Source of the DNA: Zonotrichia leucophrys gambelii
Taxonomy: Eukaryota; Chordata; Aves; Passeriformes; Passerellidae
Direction of reading: 5' to 3'
Assembly (NCBI RefSeq): GCF_028769735.1
Contig: NC_088172.1
Span: 36,480,397 to 36,544,396 of the forward strand
Length of the DNA: 64,000 nt
The notes under the pieces are model-generated. The model worked only from the letters and a program-made list of their open reading frames with translations, was not told the origin of the DNA and did not search any database. Positions 47,369 through 58,495 of the stretch are shown one piece after another. A program made the position numbers and the translations under genes. How positions within the stretch are numbered: position 1 is the stretch's first letter; the number at the start of each line of letters is the position of its first letter.

Positions 47369-50300
47369 AGAAGAAAATAGAAGAATGAGCCATGTTCAAA
47401 TTATCCTGTATTCTGAAATATTTAAAACATCACACTTTCCTCTCCAGTGGTGTGCAGGGAGCAGGATCCAGCCCATGGAGCACCTTGGTTCACTTGTCAT
47501 TTCTGAGGGAAGGAGCATTAAGTGTGTCTGGGATCCCACTGCAGACAACCTGGATTCCCACTGCCTACTACATGAATGGACTTAGAGAAAATTCTTTAGA
47601 ATTCCCTGGTATTAAGGGGCATGGTTTACTTTTATCCACTATAACTGACTTTTTCTAGTGCATGGTTTCAAACGGAGATAATTTCACCATCACAAATTAA
47701 TGAGTTCATTGAAATAATGCCTGGTACAGCACAGTGATAAAAACCCAGTCAGGTGGAAGATTTTTTTGTTTGGTCTTGTTTGTTTGTGTGAATGGTGTTG
47801 TCCATAGAAATAGAATTCACATCCTCCATTGAAAAATACTAAATCCACTGAGATATCTCTACATCACATACAATACCATTAAGTGGAGTGAATGTGGTAG
47901 AGAACCTTCCTCCAGTGATTTCCAGTTCCTGAAGTGAATTTAATACAGCTTGTAGAATGATTACTAGTATCATAGTGGTCACATTCCAGCATCACATTTC
48001 ATGAATATGTTGTTCGTATTTTCTCTATTTCCATGAAAAAGAAAGATGAACAGCTCAAAAAATAGGTTTATTGCAATATCTCTTATCTTTATTGGTCATC
48101 CTAAACCATGTTAAATTCAGCATTTTTTTCATACAGCAGAAACTGATTTTCTAAAAACACTTTGCTCCAGCATTTCTTTACTTTACAGCAAATGATTCTG
48201 AGATTTTTACCTGCAGATGTCTTTGCTTTATGGAGTTGTAGGATGTGCTCTTGTGGCAAAACAAAAAGCAAACTGGAATTCAAGCTGAGAAAAAAGCTGG
48301 GTGTGCCTGGAGCTGCAACTATTATGGGTGTCTCCTGATTTAGGAATGGCTGTGATCCCAGCTGTCCTGACAGCAGCTGATGGGATTTCTGTGGGGATGG
48401 AAAGACGGGCGGAAGGAAGGAAGGACATTAAATAGGTATGTTTAAAATTTACTCTGCTTTTTTTCCTAGATGTCTGCAACAACTTGAGAAACATCTTTCA
48501 GTTCTTTAATTTATTAATTTAATCCTAAATTTTGAAACTGATTATTTTGCTGCACTCATTTCAACACAGCTTTGTTTGCTTTCTTATTCTTGCCTTCAGT
48601 AACACTTGTCATCAATATTTCCCTTCAAATTTAAAATATCATCATCCCATTAGAGATCTTCTACACGAAGGAAGCTTCTTCTGTGTCACAACACAAAGGA
48701 TCTGGTTGATGCTCTTATCTACTGAATCTGACTTTCTGTCAGCTGCAATATAAGTTGCCTTCTGAAAGAGATGTGAAACAGTTGGACAAACAATGACTCA
48801 TTTTTTACTTATTTCAGTCCATTTCTCACAGTGACAATGATTTTCCACCTTTTGGAGTCTGAGGACCCTTATAACAAGATCTGTGGAACTGCGGAGCTCT
48901 GCTCAGTAATCTAAGGCAGTGACAATAGGTTTGTCACCATTTGTGGGTTATTATGAAGTAATACAGTGGGCAGGAGATGAGTTTATAACTGCTGAGCTTG
49001 AAGATGTCAGTTGAATCCATGAGCACACACTTGTATGAAACTTGCAGCTGTCGTGCTGTATCTCCCTTCCCCGATTTCTGAAGCGCATGTGCTGCTTTCT
49101 AATCCCATTTTTCCTGAAAATTTTTGCTGTTGATTTAGCTGGATGTGAGCTCCAAATTTCTTTGATTAAAACAGGCATTTGGATTTCAGAAAAATTTGCA
49201 CTTAGTCAATCAGCAGAAGCAATACAACTTCTTGGAAGGTGCAAATTAATCTGCCTCAGACTGAGAGGGCCCCCCATACTGCAGAGTAGAGTAGAGAATC
49301 TGGGGACAGAAAACCTGTTTTCAGGAGTGCCTTTGAGTGGCTTCTAAGCTGTGTGCTGCAGCAGTGATGCTGTTGCTCTGCAGTTCCCAGAGAAGAAAAT
49401 ATATCAGCATGAAAATGAGCTGGACCAGTTGCTCCCCTGTGGATATGTTCTTCAGCTGAAATAAATCTCTCATTAATGGAAGAGAGCTCTGAATGTTTGC
49501 TGGAAGGTGGAGGGCAATGCATTTAGCTGGAATCCTTCTCATTCTGCTGGGAGGGGCAGGAATGTTTTGCCTGACAACAGAGCATCTACCAGAAAAGGAG
49601 AGAAAAGACCAGTTCTGAATTAAATGTACTTCTGGAGTAGGTTTAAATTTGTTCCACCGTAATAGAGGGAAATTTTAAGAAGGGCTAGATGCCAAATTGG
49701 AAAGGAGTGAAAGCTAAAAGTGAGTCTGCTACAAGCTCAGAAAGAACCTATTTAACTTGTACATTATGTTCTCTTGTGTTCAAACCTGTCCTTTGCTGTA
49801 TTTCTTGAACAGCTGTACCCAGGGTTCAGTGTTCCAGCAGGCAGGTCTTCTCTTCCTTCCTTTAAATCTTCCAAGTGAGCTATTGAATTAATCTGCCTAT
49901 AATTTGCATATAAAGAGTCTCACTCAGAGCCACATAGTTAAAGATGTTTAAGAACCTGAAACACAGAGAGAACAAAAATACCCTTAAAATCTGGCTCCAA
50001 TGGCATTCTGAACTGCAGGTTCTTCTGCATTCATACTCAGGTCATACTTTGTTATGTATCTAGATTAAGATTTCAAACATAGCATGTTAGTCTTCTAAAT
50101 TTGAATATGCAGGAAAGAGCAGCTGCATCAGAGTGGAAAACACACACCAGATCTGGAAAGATTTGAGTTTCTGTGAGTTAAAGAGGATCTGAGCTGGAAA
50201 TTCTGGGGTTATCTGACAATGTTATTTGTTGGAATTTGTTCATCTCTTCTCAGTTTAACTGTAAGGAATTGTGTTTAGCTGCTCTAGCTAGAATTAATCC

Positions 50301-51554
50301 AAATCATATAATGGTCAGTCATTTTGTTGTTGTTGTTCCATTCAGGAAGTTAAAATAAGTGGAACATGTTGTAGTTATAGGCATTATTTAAATAACATGT
50401 AGTGGCTCCTTGTTGATCCATAATTCCTTTCCTTCCACAAATGCTTATAATCAAAATCTTAACAAAGGTGGAGGCTACCACTGAGAAACCTACTCCCATT
50501 TCCATGGAGAAAAAATGAAATCTTCAGATCCAGGCCTCCTCACTTGCACATGACTATGAAGTGCTTATTAAAGCAACGTTCTAATGTTGGTTGGGTGTCT
50601 GTGATCCCTGCCAGGTGACTGCAGTGAGACACAGGGCTTGAAAGGCCTCTCATTCTGATGGTCTGCTGAGAAGTGAAATGGGAGGAATCTGAAATCTGTG
50701 AAGGAAAATGCCTGTAAGACAAGGATGTGTCTGGCTGCACTCTACAGCTGCTTGACTCTGGCACCTCCACTGTCCCTCCAGAGGGACATGAGAGGGACAC
50801 AATCCCTCACAGGGGTGAGCCATGCACTGCTCCATTGGTCCAGATGCCTCAATTATTACATCCTTATGGGCAGCTATAGCAGCTGGACCAAAATGAACCT
50901 TTAGAGCAAAACTGCACATTTTTCTCCATCATCACTGATGAAAAGGTCTTGGCAACATTCAAAGAGAGTTAATTCCTGTAGGTGGCAGAAGTATACATTG
51001 TTCTAATTGTTATTACTTGAAACTGTAATTAATCACTGTTTTCTAACGAAAAGGGAGATCAAGGAATGTTGAAACACATTCTTCAGCTTACAAATTTCAG
51101 CAGAGGATTAAAGACCTAAGGTGCTGCACAGTTTGTTATATTCCTCTCATTCCATTATGTCCCAGGAAGAGGAAAGCCCTGCATATTTTCTCTCTTTCTA
51201 TGGAATCTCTTTCTTTGCTGTGCTTTGCTCTCTAACTCCTCCATTCCTTTGGAGACTGGGAATCAGGACAGCATATCACATGCAATCTGTGGATGCACCA
51301 TCCATTTACAGAGCTGCTTAATAACATTTGCTATTTTTTTAATCTTCCTTCTGAGGCAGTTCCTAACCTCATGCCTGCCCTACACAGCACAGATATAATA
51401 TTTGCATTGAACTGGTGCTGATGATTTTGATGATTTGTGAAGCCCAGCCCTGCTCAAACAGGATGGAGCACATCATGGGCAAGGCTGAGGGATTTTATCT
51501 ATAAACAAGGGCATATTGTGGCACTGCAATAAGGGAATTGTTTAGAGAGAGAAT

Positions 51555-51798
51555 AGGTTTAGATTAAATATTAGGAAAAAAATTCCTCACTGCGAGGGTG
51601 GTGAGACCCTGACACAGGCTGACCAGAGAAGCTGTGGCTGCCCCATCCCTGGAATTGTTCAGAGCTGGGCTGGATGGACCTCTGAGCAACCTGGTCTAGT
51701 GGAAGGTGTCTCTTTCCAAAGAAGAGGGGTTGGAACAAGATCTTTAAGGTCCAATCCTGGCCATTCTGCAATTCTTTGTGTCTATGATTCTGTGATTT
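51555..51798 (+). mobile_element. CR1 LINE 3' end
   Basis: 'aggtttagattaaatattag', 'cctcactgcgagggtggtga', 'gaagctgtggctgccccatc', 'gggctggatggacctctgag', 'aacctggtctagtggaaggt' and 'gtctatgattctgtgatt' are in the correct CR1 order with the terminal octamer. Confidence 0.95.
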
Positions 51799-53121
51799 TA
51801 TTGGATCTCAATGGACCTTCTCATCCCCCTACATCTGTTATGTCGTAACATCTCCCTTGCCATGTGGATGCATGGATAACTTGCATTCCATGTACCTTAA
51901 GGTGAGAGCAAGAGCCAGCAATAGCTGTGATCCTGTCATTATGTGTTGCAGCCTACTAAGATTTGCCTTTCTCTTTCTTCCTTGAAAAGAAGTATCAGAG
52001 ATTCCCTGGTGGGGAAAAAATTGTTTGAAAAAAAACTTGGAAACAGCAATTTTCTGAATGCTTGAGCTGAAAAAGAAGCACCTAGAAGATTTGAATATAT
52101 GATACAAGAGAAATATTCTCACCAGAAGAAACAGGAGAATGCCAAAAATAGTGAGAAGTAAAAGCATTCTGACACTGAAAGAATACCAGGGAATGGGAAG
52201 ATCCAGAATCCAGTTAGAAGTCAGAATACATTAATTAGTTATATGGCTTCTTCTGAGGTTATTTTTTTCTCAGTCATAACCCCCTAAAACATATGAGATC
52301 TAGCATCTTTAGGGGCCACAAGGTTAAACTTGCAAAAGAATTGGTTAATAACTCACTGGTGTTCCAGTGCAAGGGACAAATGTTGCTCTGAAGTGTGATG
52401 GCAGAAATTGGGGTCATCTTCTGAGTCAGTGAAAAGGCAGCACTGGAACATCTGAGCAGGTGAGATCAGTATCAAGGCCAAGGTGTTTTACCTGACAAAT
52501 GGTAAATTTCATATATTATGAAATGTTCAACTTTCCAGGGTCTCAGCAACTGCTTTGCTCATTATTACATGGACCATTTCCCTAAGTCTTTCTGCAGATC
52601 CCTTTTATCGTTTAAAGTCATTTTCCTAAATTCTCCCACTTCCCAGATGCTGAGCTCCTAACAGCTGTGGGTTGTGTGCAGGATATGAATAATCTTTTAC
52701 AATATTGGCTGACAACCAGACTTTACCTGAGCCTTGTTTCTTCTTCCATGGGATTCTCCTTTTGCATTGCTATTTTACACTCAGAGTAACTCGGCAATGT
52801 ATAATGAGACAGAAATATGTGTTCTTTAAAATTGGGGATGGAAAACCCTGGGACAATCTGCTTAAATCTCAAATAAAATCAGCTTAAACTTTTTTGTGTC
52901 TTCACTGCTATAAAGCAAATGCAATGTCACAAAGGAGCTGAGGAATACACAGAGGTCACAATTTTAGAGAAAAGTGCTGTATTTTAGTAGAAGGACAGAA
53001 TAAGCCTAAGTTAACAATTCACTTCTCATCTTTAAATTGCTATTTTAAGCTTTACATGTTTTATGAGCTAAATCAGGAAAGGCAGTGGAGAATGTACAGT
53101 AAATAACAATACAGTTCTATG
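51799..53121. other. Unique non-coding DNA
   Basis: No feature recognised. Confidence 0.4.
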
Positions 53122-53179
53122 ACAAGGAGATGGATTAGATAAGCCTAATATAACTCTTCCAACTCTAAAATCTGTGATT
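53122..53179 (+). mobile_element. Short CR1 LINE 3' terminus
   Basis: 'ggagatggattagataagc', 'actcttccaactctaaaatc' and 'tgtgattg' match the last 55-60 bases of a CR1. It is short and diverged, so a chance resemblance is not excluded. Confidence 0.55.
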
Positions 53180-54137
53180 GTAGAAAATAGTGCAACTGAG
53201 CACAGTTGGGGTCTATTGATTTCTGTCTCCAGTGACTTCAAATGGCAGAGAAATTTTTCCTTGAGCCCAAACAATTCTCTTCTGCTATATCCTCTTTTCT
53301 ATTACAAAAGTGTAGATACTTTCACAGGTAGGGGCCATTTTTCCAAATCACATTCTCATTTTTTAATGCAAATTTTTTTTCCTGTTTTTTAATATTTTGA
53401 TAAATAGAGTTCCTGGGTTCCACAGACAGGATGATCAAGTGACAGTCACTATCTGGGATCCATGTTCCAACAGAATGGGAGGAAGCCCGAAGTTTCGTCT
53501 GCATTGCCAAGAGAGAAAAATTCACCAAAACATTCTATACTGATCATTGGTAGTGGGGCAGTAGGTTAGAACTAGAGACTGAAGTCATTGCTTGATCCCT
53601 GCACTTGCAAAAGGAATTAAAAAGACCAAAGCACTTGCAGTCATAGAGGGAAAAAAAAGCCTATTCAGAAGAAACCCAAGCAGGTTGGTCAGAGGAAATA
53701 CATGAAATAAGGAATAGGGGAAGAGTTTGCTGTGCACAAAACAAAGGACAGAGCAGCTGTGTTTGCTGTTTGATGTCTGTGGGTCAGAGACTACACAGAA
53801 AAATTATTCAAGTCAACTGAAAGTCAAATAAGAGACACACAGACCTAGATTCAACTAATTAAATGACTAATACTTGGATGACTACATATTTTCCAGAAGA
53901 AGATGTCCTGAAGTGGACAGAATAATTTAGAGGAATCATGCATTAAGGTTGTATATTTGGGAAATTTTTGGTGAGCAGAAAATTCTGGAGGTAGCTGTGT
54001 ACGTACTGGTTGTCTAAATTTATGTTTGATGAATCACAGTGCCTGGTTTTATCTGCCCTCTACACAAAAAAAAATTTGTTTTGTAGCTCACATGGGTATA
54101 TAATAATCAGAAGAGTACTGCAGGGTCTTCGTTGTAT
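53180..54137. other. Unique non-coding DNA
   Basis: No feature recognised before the purine array. Confidence 0.4.
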
Positions 54138-54356
54138 GGAGAGAGGAGAGGAGAGGAGAGGAGAGGAGAGGAGAGGAGAGGGAGGAAGGAAGAGAGGAGG
54201 AGAGGAGAGGAAGGAGAGGAGAGGAGAGGAGAGGAGAGGAGAGGAAGAGGAGAGGGAGGAGAGAGGAGAGGAGAGGAGAGGAGAGGAGAGGAGAGGAGAG
54301 GAGAGGAGAGGAGAGGAGAGGAGAGGAGAGGAGAGGAGAGGAGAGGAGAGGAGAGG
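54138..54356 (+). repeat. (GGAGA)n purine microsatellite, second array
   Basis: About 219 bases almost entirely of GGAGA pentamers, with interruptions (GGAAGGA and GGGAGGA variants) near 54180-54260 and a clean run from about 54262 to 54356. Purines are on the plus strand, as in the array at 14845-15003. The flanks do not look like the LTR that surrounds that first array. Long open frames through it are repeat artefacts. Confidence 0.97.
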
Positions 54357-55205
54357 AATTCATTCACAGTAAAATTGCAAATCTTAACAGAAAAGTCAGC
54401 CACACACAAAAATATTTGGCATCTGCCTAAATATGCAAGGCAGATGCTATATATTAGTAGAGGAATGCTTAAGTAATAATTAGGTATGTCCCTGATGAAT
54501 GTTCATTTTCTCCTGACAAAATTTATTGAGAAGACACTTAAGGAGCTACAGCGAATTGCAGAAATACCTAAATTTTCTTCTATTATGCTCCTGTGCTCTT
54601 TTGGATCACTAATAAACAATCTGAAACTGGACAGCAGTGTTAACCTTGGAATTCAGCTTTAAAATAAGTAGACATTCAGGTAGTCTAATGTTCTGATGAG
54701 AATAATTTGTCTGCCTTCAGCCAGGAGCCCAAATATTTGTGCTAGGGCACCAAACAGCAGAAAACATCACTGAAATAAATATTTGTTCCCAGGCTACTAT
54801 GAGGAATAAAAAGCTGTGGCAGTGACAAGTATGTTGATGTGGAGACCAAGACATGCAGTATGGTGTAGGTGCATTTCCTTAGTTCAATTTATCAGTGAAT
54901 TCCCTGAGAAGAAACCAGTTTTTGAACTGACCCTAATCAGCCAGCAGGTCCACACTGCAGGTATCCTAATCATTACAGCATTTTATTCTGGCAGAGTGAT
55001 TTTTAAAATTGTATTTATTTTTCCTGTCATTAAATCTGGCAAGATGAAGGTAGCAGGAGGTGAAGTATTTTGTTCTGATTCTCCTCTCTATTTCAATAAT
55101 TCTGTGAAATTTATTTTCTCAACAGAAAGGAGACTTTTTGTTCATCATACTAGGATTTTGTTTTGTTGTTTTGCAATGTTTGCTGTAGCTACAATTGAAT
55201 TGATC
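54357..55205. other. Unique non-coding DNA
   Basis: No feature recognised. An open frame at 54816-55256 (146 codons, plus) runs into the CR1 at its end and shows no motif of its own. Confidence 0.4.
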
Positions 55206-55800
55206 AAGTCCAGAGGAGGCCACCAAGATGCTCAGAGGGTTGGAATACCCTCCTAGGAAGACAGGCTGAGGGAGCTGGGGTTGTGCAGCCTGGGGAAGAG
55301 AAGGCTCTGGGGAGAACTTACTGTGTCTTTCCAGTACCTGAAGGGAGCCTATAGAAAAGATGAGGACAAAGATTTTAACAGGGCCTGTGAGTACTGGTTT
55401 TGAACTAAAAACGGTTGATTTAGATTAGAGAAGAAAGAAGGTTTTTTTAGAGTGAAGGTGGTAAAACACTGGCACAGATTGCCCAGAGAGGTTATAGATG
55501 CGTCATCCCTGAAGACACTCAAGATCAGGTTGGACAGGGCTCTGAGCACCCTGATCTGGCTGAAGATATCTTTATTCTTTGCAGGGGTGTTGGACTAGAC
55601 GACCCTTCCAATCCAAACTATTCTATGATTCTAAGATTCTATGATTCTGTGTTCTTTCTTTCTATGATTCTGTGATTCTATGATTCTAAGATTCTATGTT
55701 TCTATGATTCTATGTTTTTTTCTTCCATGATTCTGTGGTTCTGTGATTCTGATCCTATGATTCTGTGTTTCTGTCATTGATTTTGTATTTCTGTGATCCT
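55206..55800 (+). mobile_element. CR1 LINE 3' part with long octamer tail
   Basis: The best-preserved CR1 of the window: 'aggaggccaccaagatgctc', 'aggctgagggagctggggtt', 'cctggggaagagaaggctct', 'aacactggcacagattgccc', 'aggttggacagggctctgag' and 'gttggactagacgaccc' in order, ending in a long tail of ATTCTATG/ATTCTGTG-type octamers (55618-55800). The good match and long tail suggest one of the younger insertions here. Confidence 0.97.
55618..55800 (+). repeat. ATTCTATG-type octamer tail of CR1
   Basis: Roughly twenty 7-9 base units of the TGATTCTATGATTCTG kind, mutated and with T-run insertions. CR1 normally ends in two to four such units, so this tail has expanded into a minisatellite. Confidence 0.93.
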
Positions 55801-58236
55801 CTTCTCTGCCTCTGTGGCCAGCTGGCCTGGAAGAGCTTTTCTCCCAGCTATTAAACTTCTCAATCTCCAAGGAGGATGGCCACATACAAACTAATTTTTG
55901 AGAGCAGTTTCTTGCTCATGCTATTCCCAGCCATGCTCAGGGTTTGTTTGGGTCAGTGCACACTGAGGGGAGGCAAACACAGGATGCTGGGGGTCAGTCT
56001 GACCTGCAGAATGGTTCTCACTGGAGATCTTCTGCAAATGTCACCAGCTCCTTGGAGAGGTACATTTGCAATGGGACAGGGCTGTGTCAGGATGAGTAGA
56101 AATACAAGTGAGCTCACCAGGCAAGACAGATCTTCTGATTTGTGAAGGATGAGGGCAGCTAATTCTTGCTGAGCTTGCAGCCAGGCTGGGAACATGGGAG
56201 CTGGAAGGATACAGTGAACTATGGAAAACTCAGTAGTCATTATTTTTACTGCTGGTGGAGTCTGATTTAGGGTAAAATTCCAAGTTAATTGGTTAAAACT
56301 GTGAAAGTCACTAATAAGGGAAGCACAGTGCCCAGCCTCTTATTGGATTATATATTAGGCACAATGAGTGTCATGCAGCAAGTAAATTCTCATTTTTATC
56401 ATAAAGCTGGCAGTGAGAACTCCCTTTTTTCATCTTCAGGAAACTTTTTCAATGCCAGCTTTGTAAACTTCGTTCAGAGCCAGACAGTATTTTAAAAATC
56501 TAACAATGGCAAAGAAATACTTTTCAAAGAGAAATTCCCTTCAACACAGTGCCATTGTTGTGCTACATTTTCTTTTGAAGTGCCAGCAAGAAACAATTAA
56601 GGAGCAGCACTTGTAATGTATAATTGATGGTTTGCAGGTATCTAAAAACTTCGAGCAATTAGGCCCAGGGTGCAACATTACTTATTCATCACCATCTGGA
56701 ACTTATAACTTTGTAAGCCCTGCTATAGTTTATGTTTGTCTGGCAGAAATGGCAAGTTTAGTGTTTAAGTGCTGCATTATGCTGCAGAAGGTAAATATTT
56801 AATGGTGTCCCAACATAATGCAGCTGACTGGGATAAGAGGAACATGTTCTGTGTTCAGAACACAGCAGCACGTGGATATTGTGAAATATAAGGAACAGAA
56901 TGCCCTCTTGAGAGAGAGGACAGAGAATACATCCAAATAAATCCAGAGCATTTCTATTGCATCAATAGAAGGATGTGTCATTGATCCTTGGGTCACAGCA
57001 TGCATTATGTGGTAACACCTGGGATTCAACTTCAGATATGATTCAGATGGGTGATATAGTATCACACTATCTTTTTTGATAGATAGAGTAGAAGCAGACT
57101 TGAAATGGGTAGGAAATCTTGGAGAAAATATTCTCTTAAAAAAAAAAGAAAGTCAATTTATCAAGCATCAAACCTGTGCTAGTTGCTGTTCTGACAAATT
57201 TCCTACTTGAAAACAAAGTCAAATAAAATCAAACTCCAACCAAAAAGACAAACACAAACAAAAGAAAACCACAAATCCAGAAAATTTAATTTTATGAGTC
57301 TCAAAGTTTTATGAAGGTTGTAGTCCCTTCTTGGACAGCAAATTAATTTTTCTTTGTTGTATTACCCCCACCTTAAAGCCAAAAAGCAAAATCTGGGTAA
57401 AACACTCTGCCTGGATCTGTTCCAGCATTCTCAAGATCTTGAGTTTAAAGTAATGTTCAAGGGATTGGCTCGATTTGTTACTAGGGAAATTCTTACAGCA
57501 TAGAAATTATTATGGCTCTGGAGGATCAGATAGTACTCTGCTCTGGTCTGACAACCCACCCTGGCTCAGCTCAGCTGACTGGCAGTGAACTTATCTGCTC
57601 CACCTCAACAGCAAAGAGAAAGGGATTCTGCATTTAACCACTACCTTTTAAAGAGGTAAGATTGGTAAAATTAATTGATTTTTCTGCACTGTCACTTGTC
57701 TTGATGAGTACAGTCAAACAGCTTAAATTATTTGGTAGATGACAATGTCCTGCCTCAATGGCTGCATTCATTCAGGGCCCAGTGGTGTAAAGCATATGTA
57801 GGGGTAAGATAAAGGTCCAGTTTTAATTGTTCCCGTTAAAGAAGGGTACATTAGGACACAATTGCAAAGAATGGTATTGTGCAGTAGATTGGATTGACTC
57901 ACAGTGTGATTCAGGGAGGTGCTGTGTTCTGACCCTCACAGGCCAAATTTCACATTGACCATCCTGGATTAGTATTATCTACACTATCAAACTGAATGAA
58001 AGCAGGATTCACTTTCCTAACTTCTTTTATTATTTCTGATTTACTTAGTTGCCATCTCTCATGCACTCTTATTTATTCATTGAATTGATTTACTTGATTT
58101 GTTTCAAATGCCCTCATATAATTCTATAGTTGTGCAAACAAACTGGACTTTCTTCTGTAACTGAGTTTATACACCAGCCCTTTCACTCATTCAAATAGTT
58201 CTGGCTCTTGTGCCAGTGTACATGAGAATGGAACAT
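55801..58236. other. Unique DNA, possible conserved non-coding block
   Basis: No gene. The part at about 56560-56810 is AT-rich with several ATTA/TAAT cores and no repeat signal, the texture of a conserved non-coding element; this is only an impression. Confidence 0.35.
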
Positions 58237-58495
58237 GGAATCACAGAATGGTTTGCATTGGAAGGAACCTTAAAGATAATCTTGTTCCAAACCTGCAGCC
58301 ATGGACAGGAATGCCATTTACCAGACCAGGTTGCTCAGACCTCATCCAACCTGGCCTTGAACACTTCCAGGGATGGAGCAGTCATGACCTTTCTGGGCAA
58401 CATGTGCCAGTGTTTCACCATCCTCTGAGTAAAGAATTTCTTCCTAACATCTAATCAAAACCTGCCCATTTTCAGTTTTCAATCACTGCCCTCTG
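58237..58495 (-). mobile_element. CR1 LINE 3' end
   Basis: 'ggaatcacagaatggtttgc', 'ttggaaggaaccttaaagat', 'ccagaccaggttgctcagac', 'cctggccttgaacacttcca', 'gggatggagcagtcatgacc' and 'tgagtaaagaatttcttcct' read as a reversed CR1, truncated after the 'actgccctc' motif. Confidence 0.95.

Larger units (their letters stand above)
41591..51554. other. Long unique stretch, no gene recognised
   Basis: About 10 kb with no mobile element that I can identify, which is unusual beside the rest of the window. AT-rich, with a T/G simple tract at 42343-42436 and an (AAAT)n at 47335-47368. An open frame at 41888-42142 (84 codons, Lys/Gln/Arg-rich) is not recognised. Confidence 0.4.

Noticed and set aside
54010..54476. 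Open frames of 91-120 codons across the second GGAGA array
   Set aside because: Same artefact: Arg/Gly/Glu on one strand, Ser/Leu/Pro on the other.
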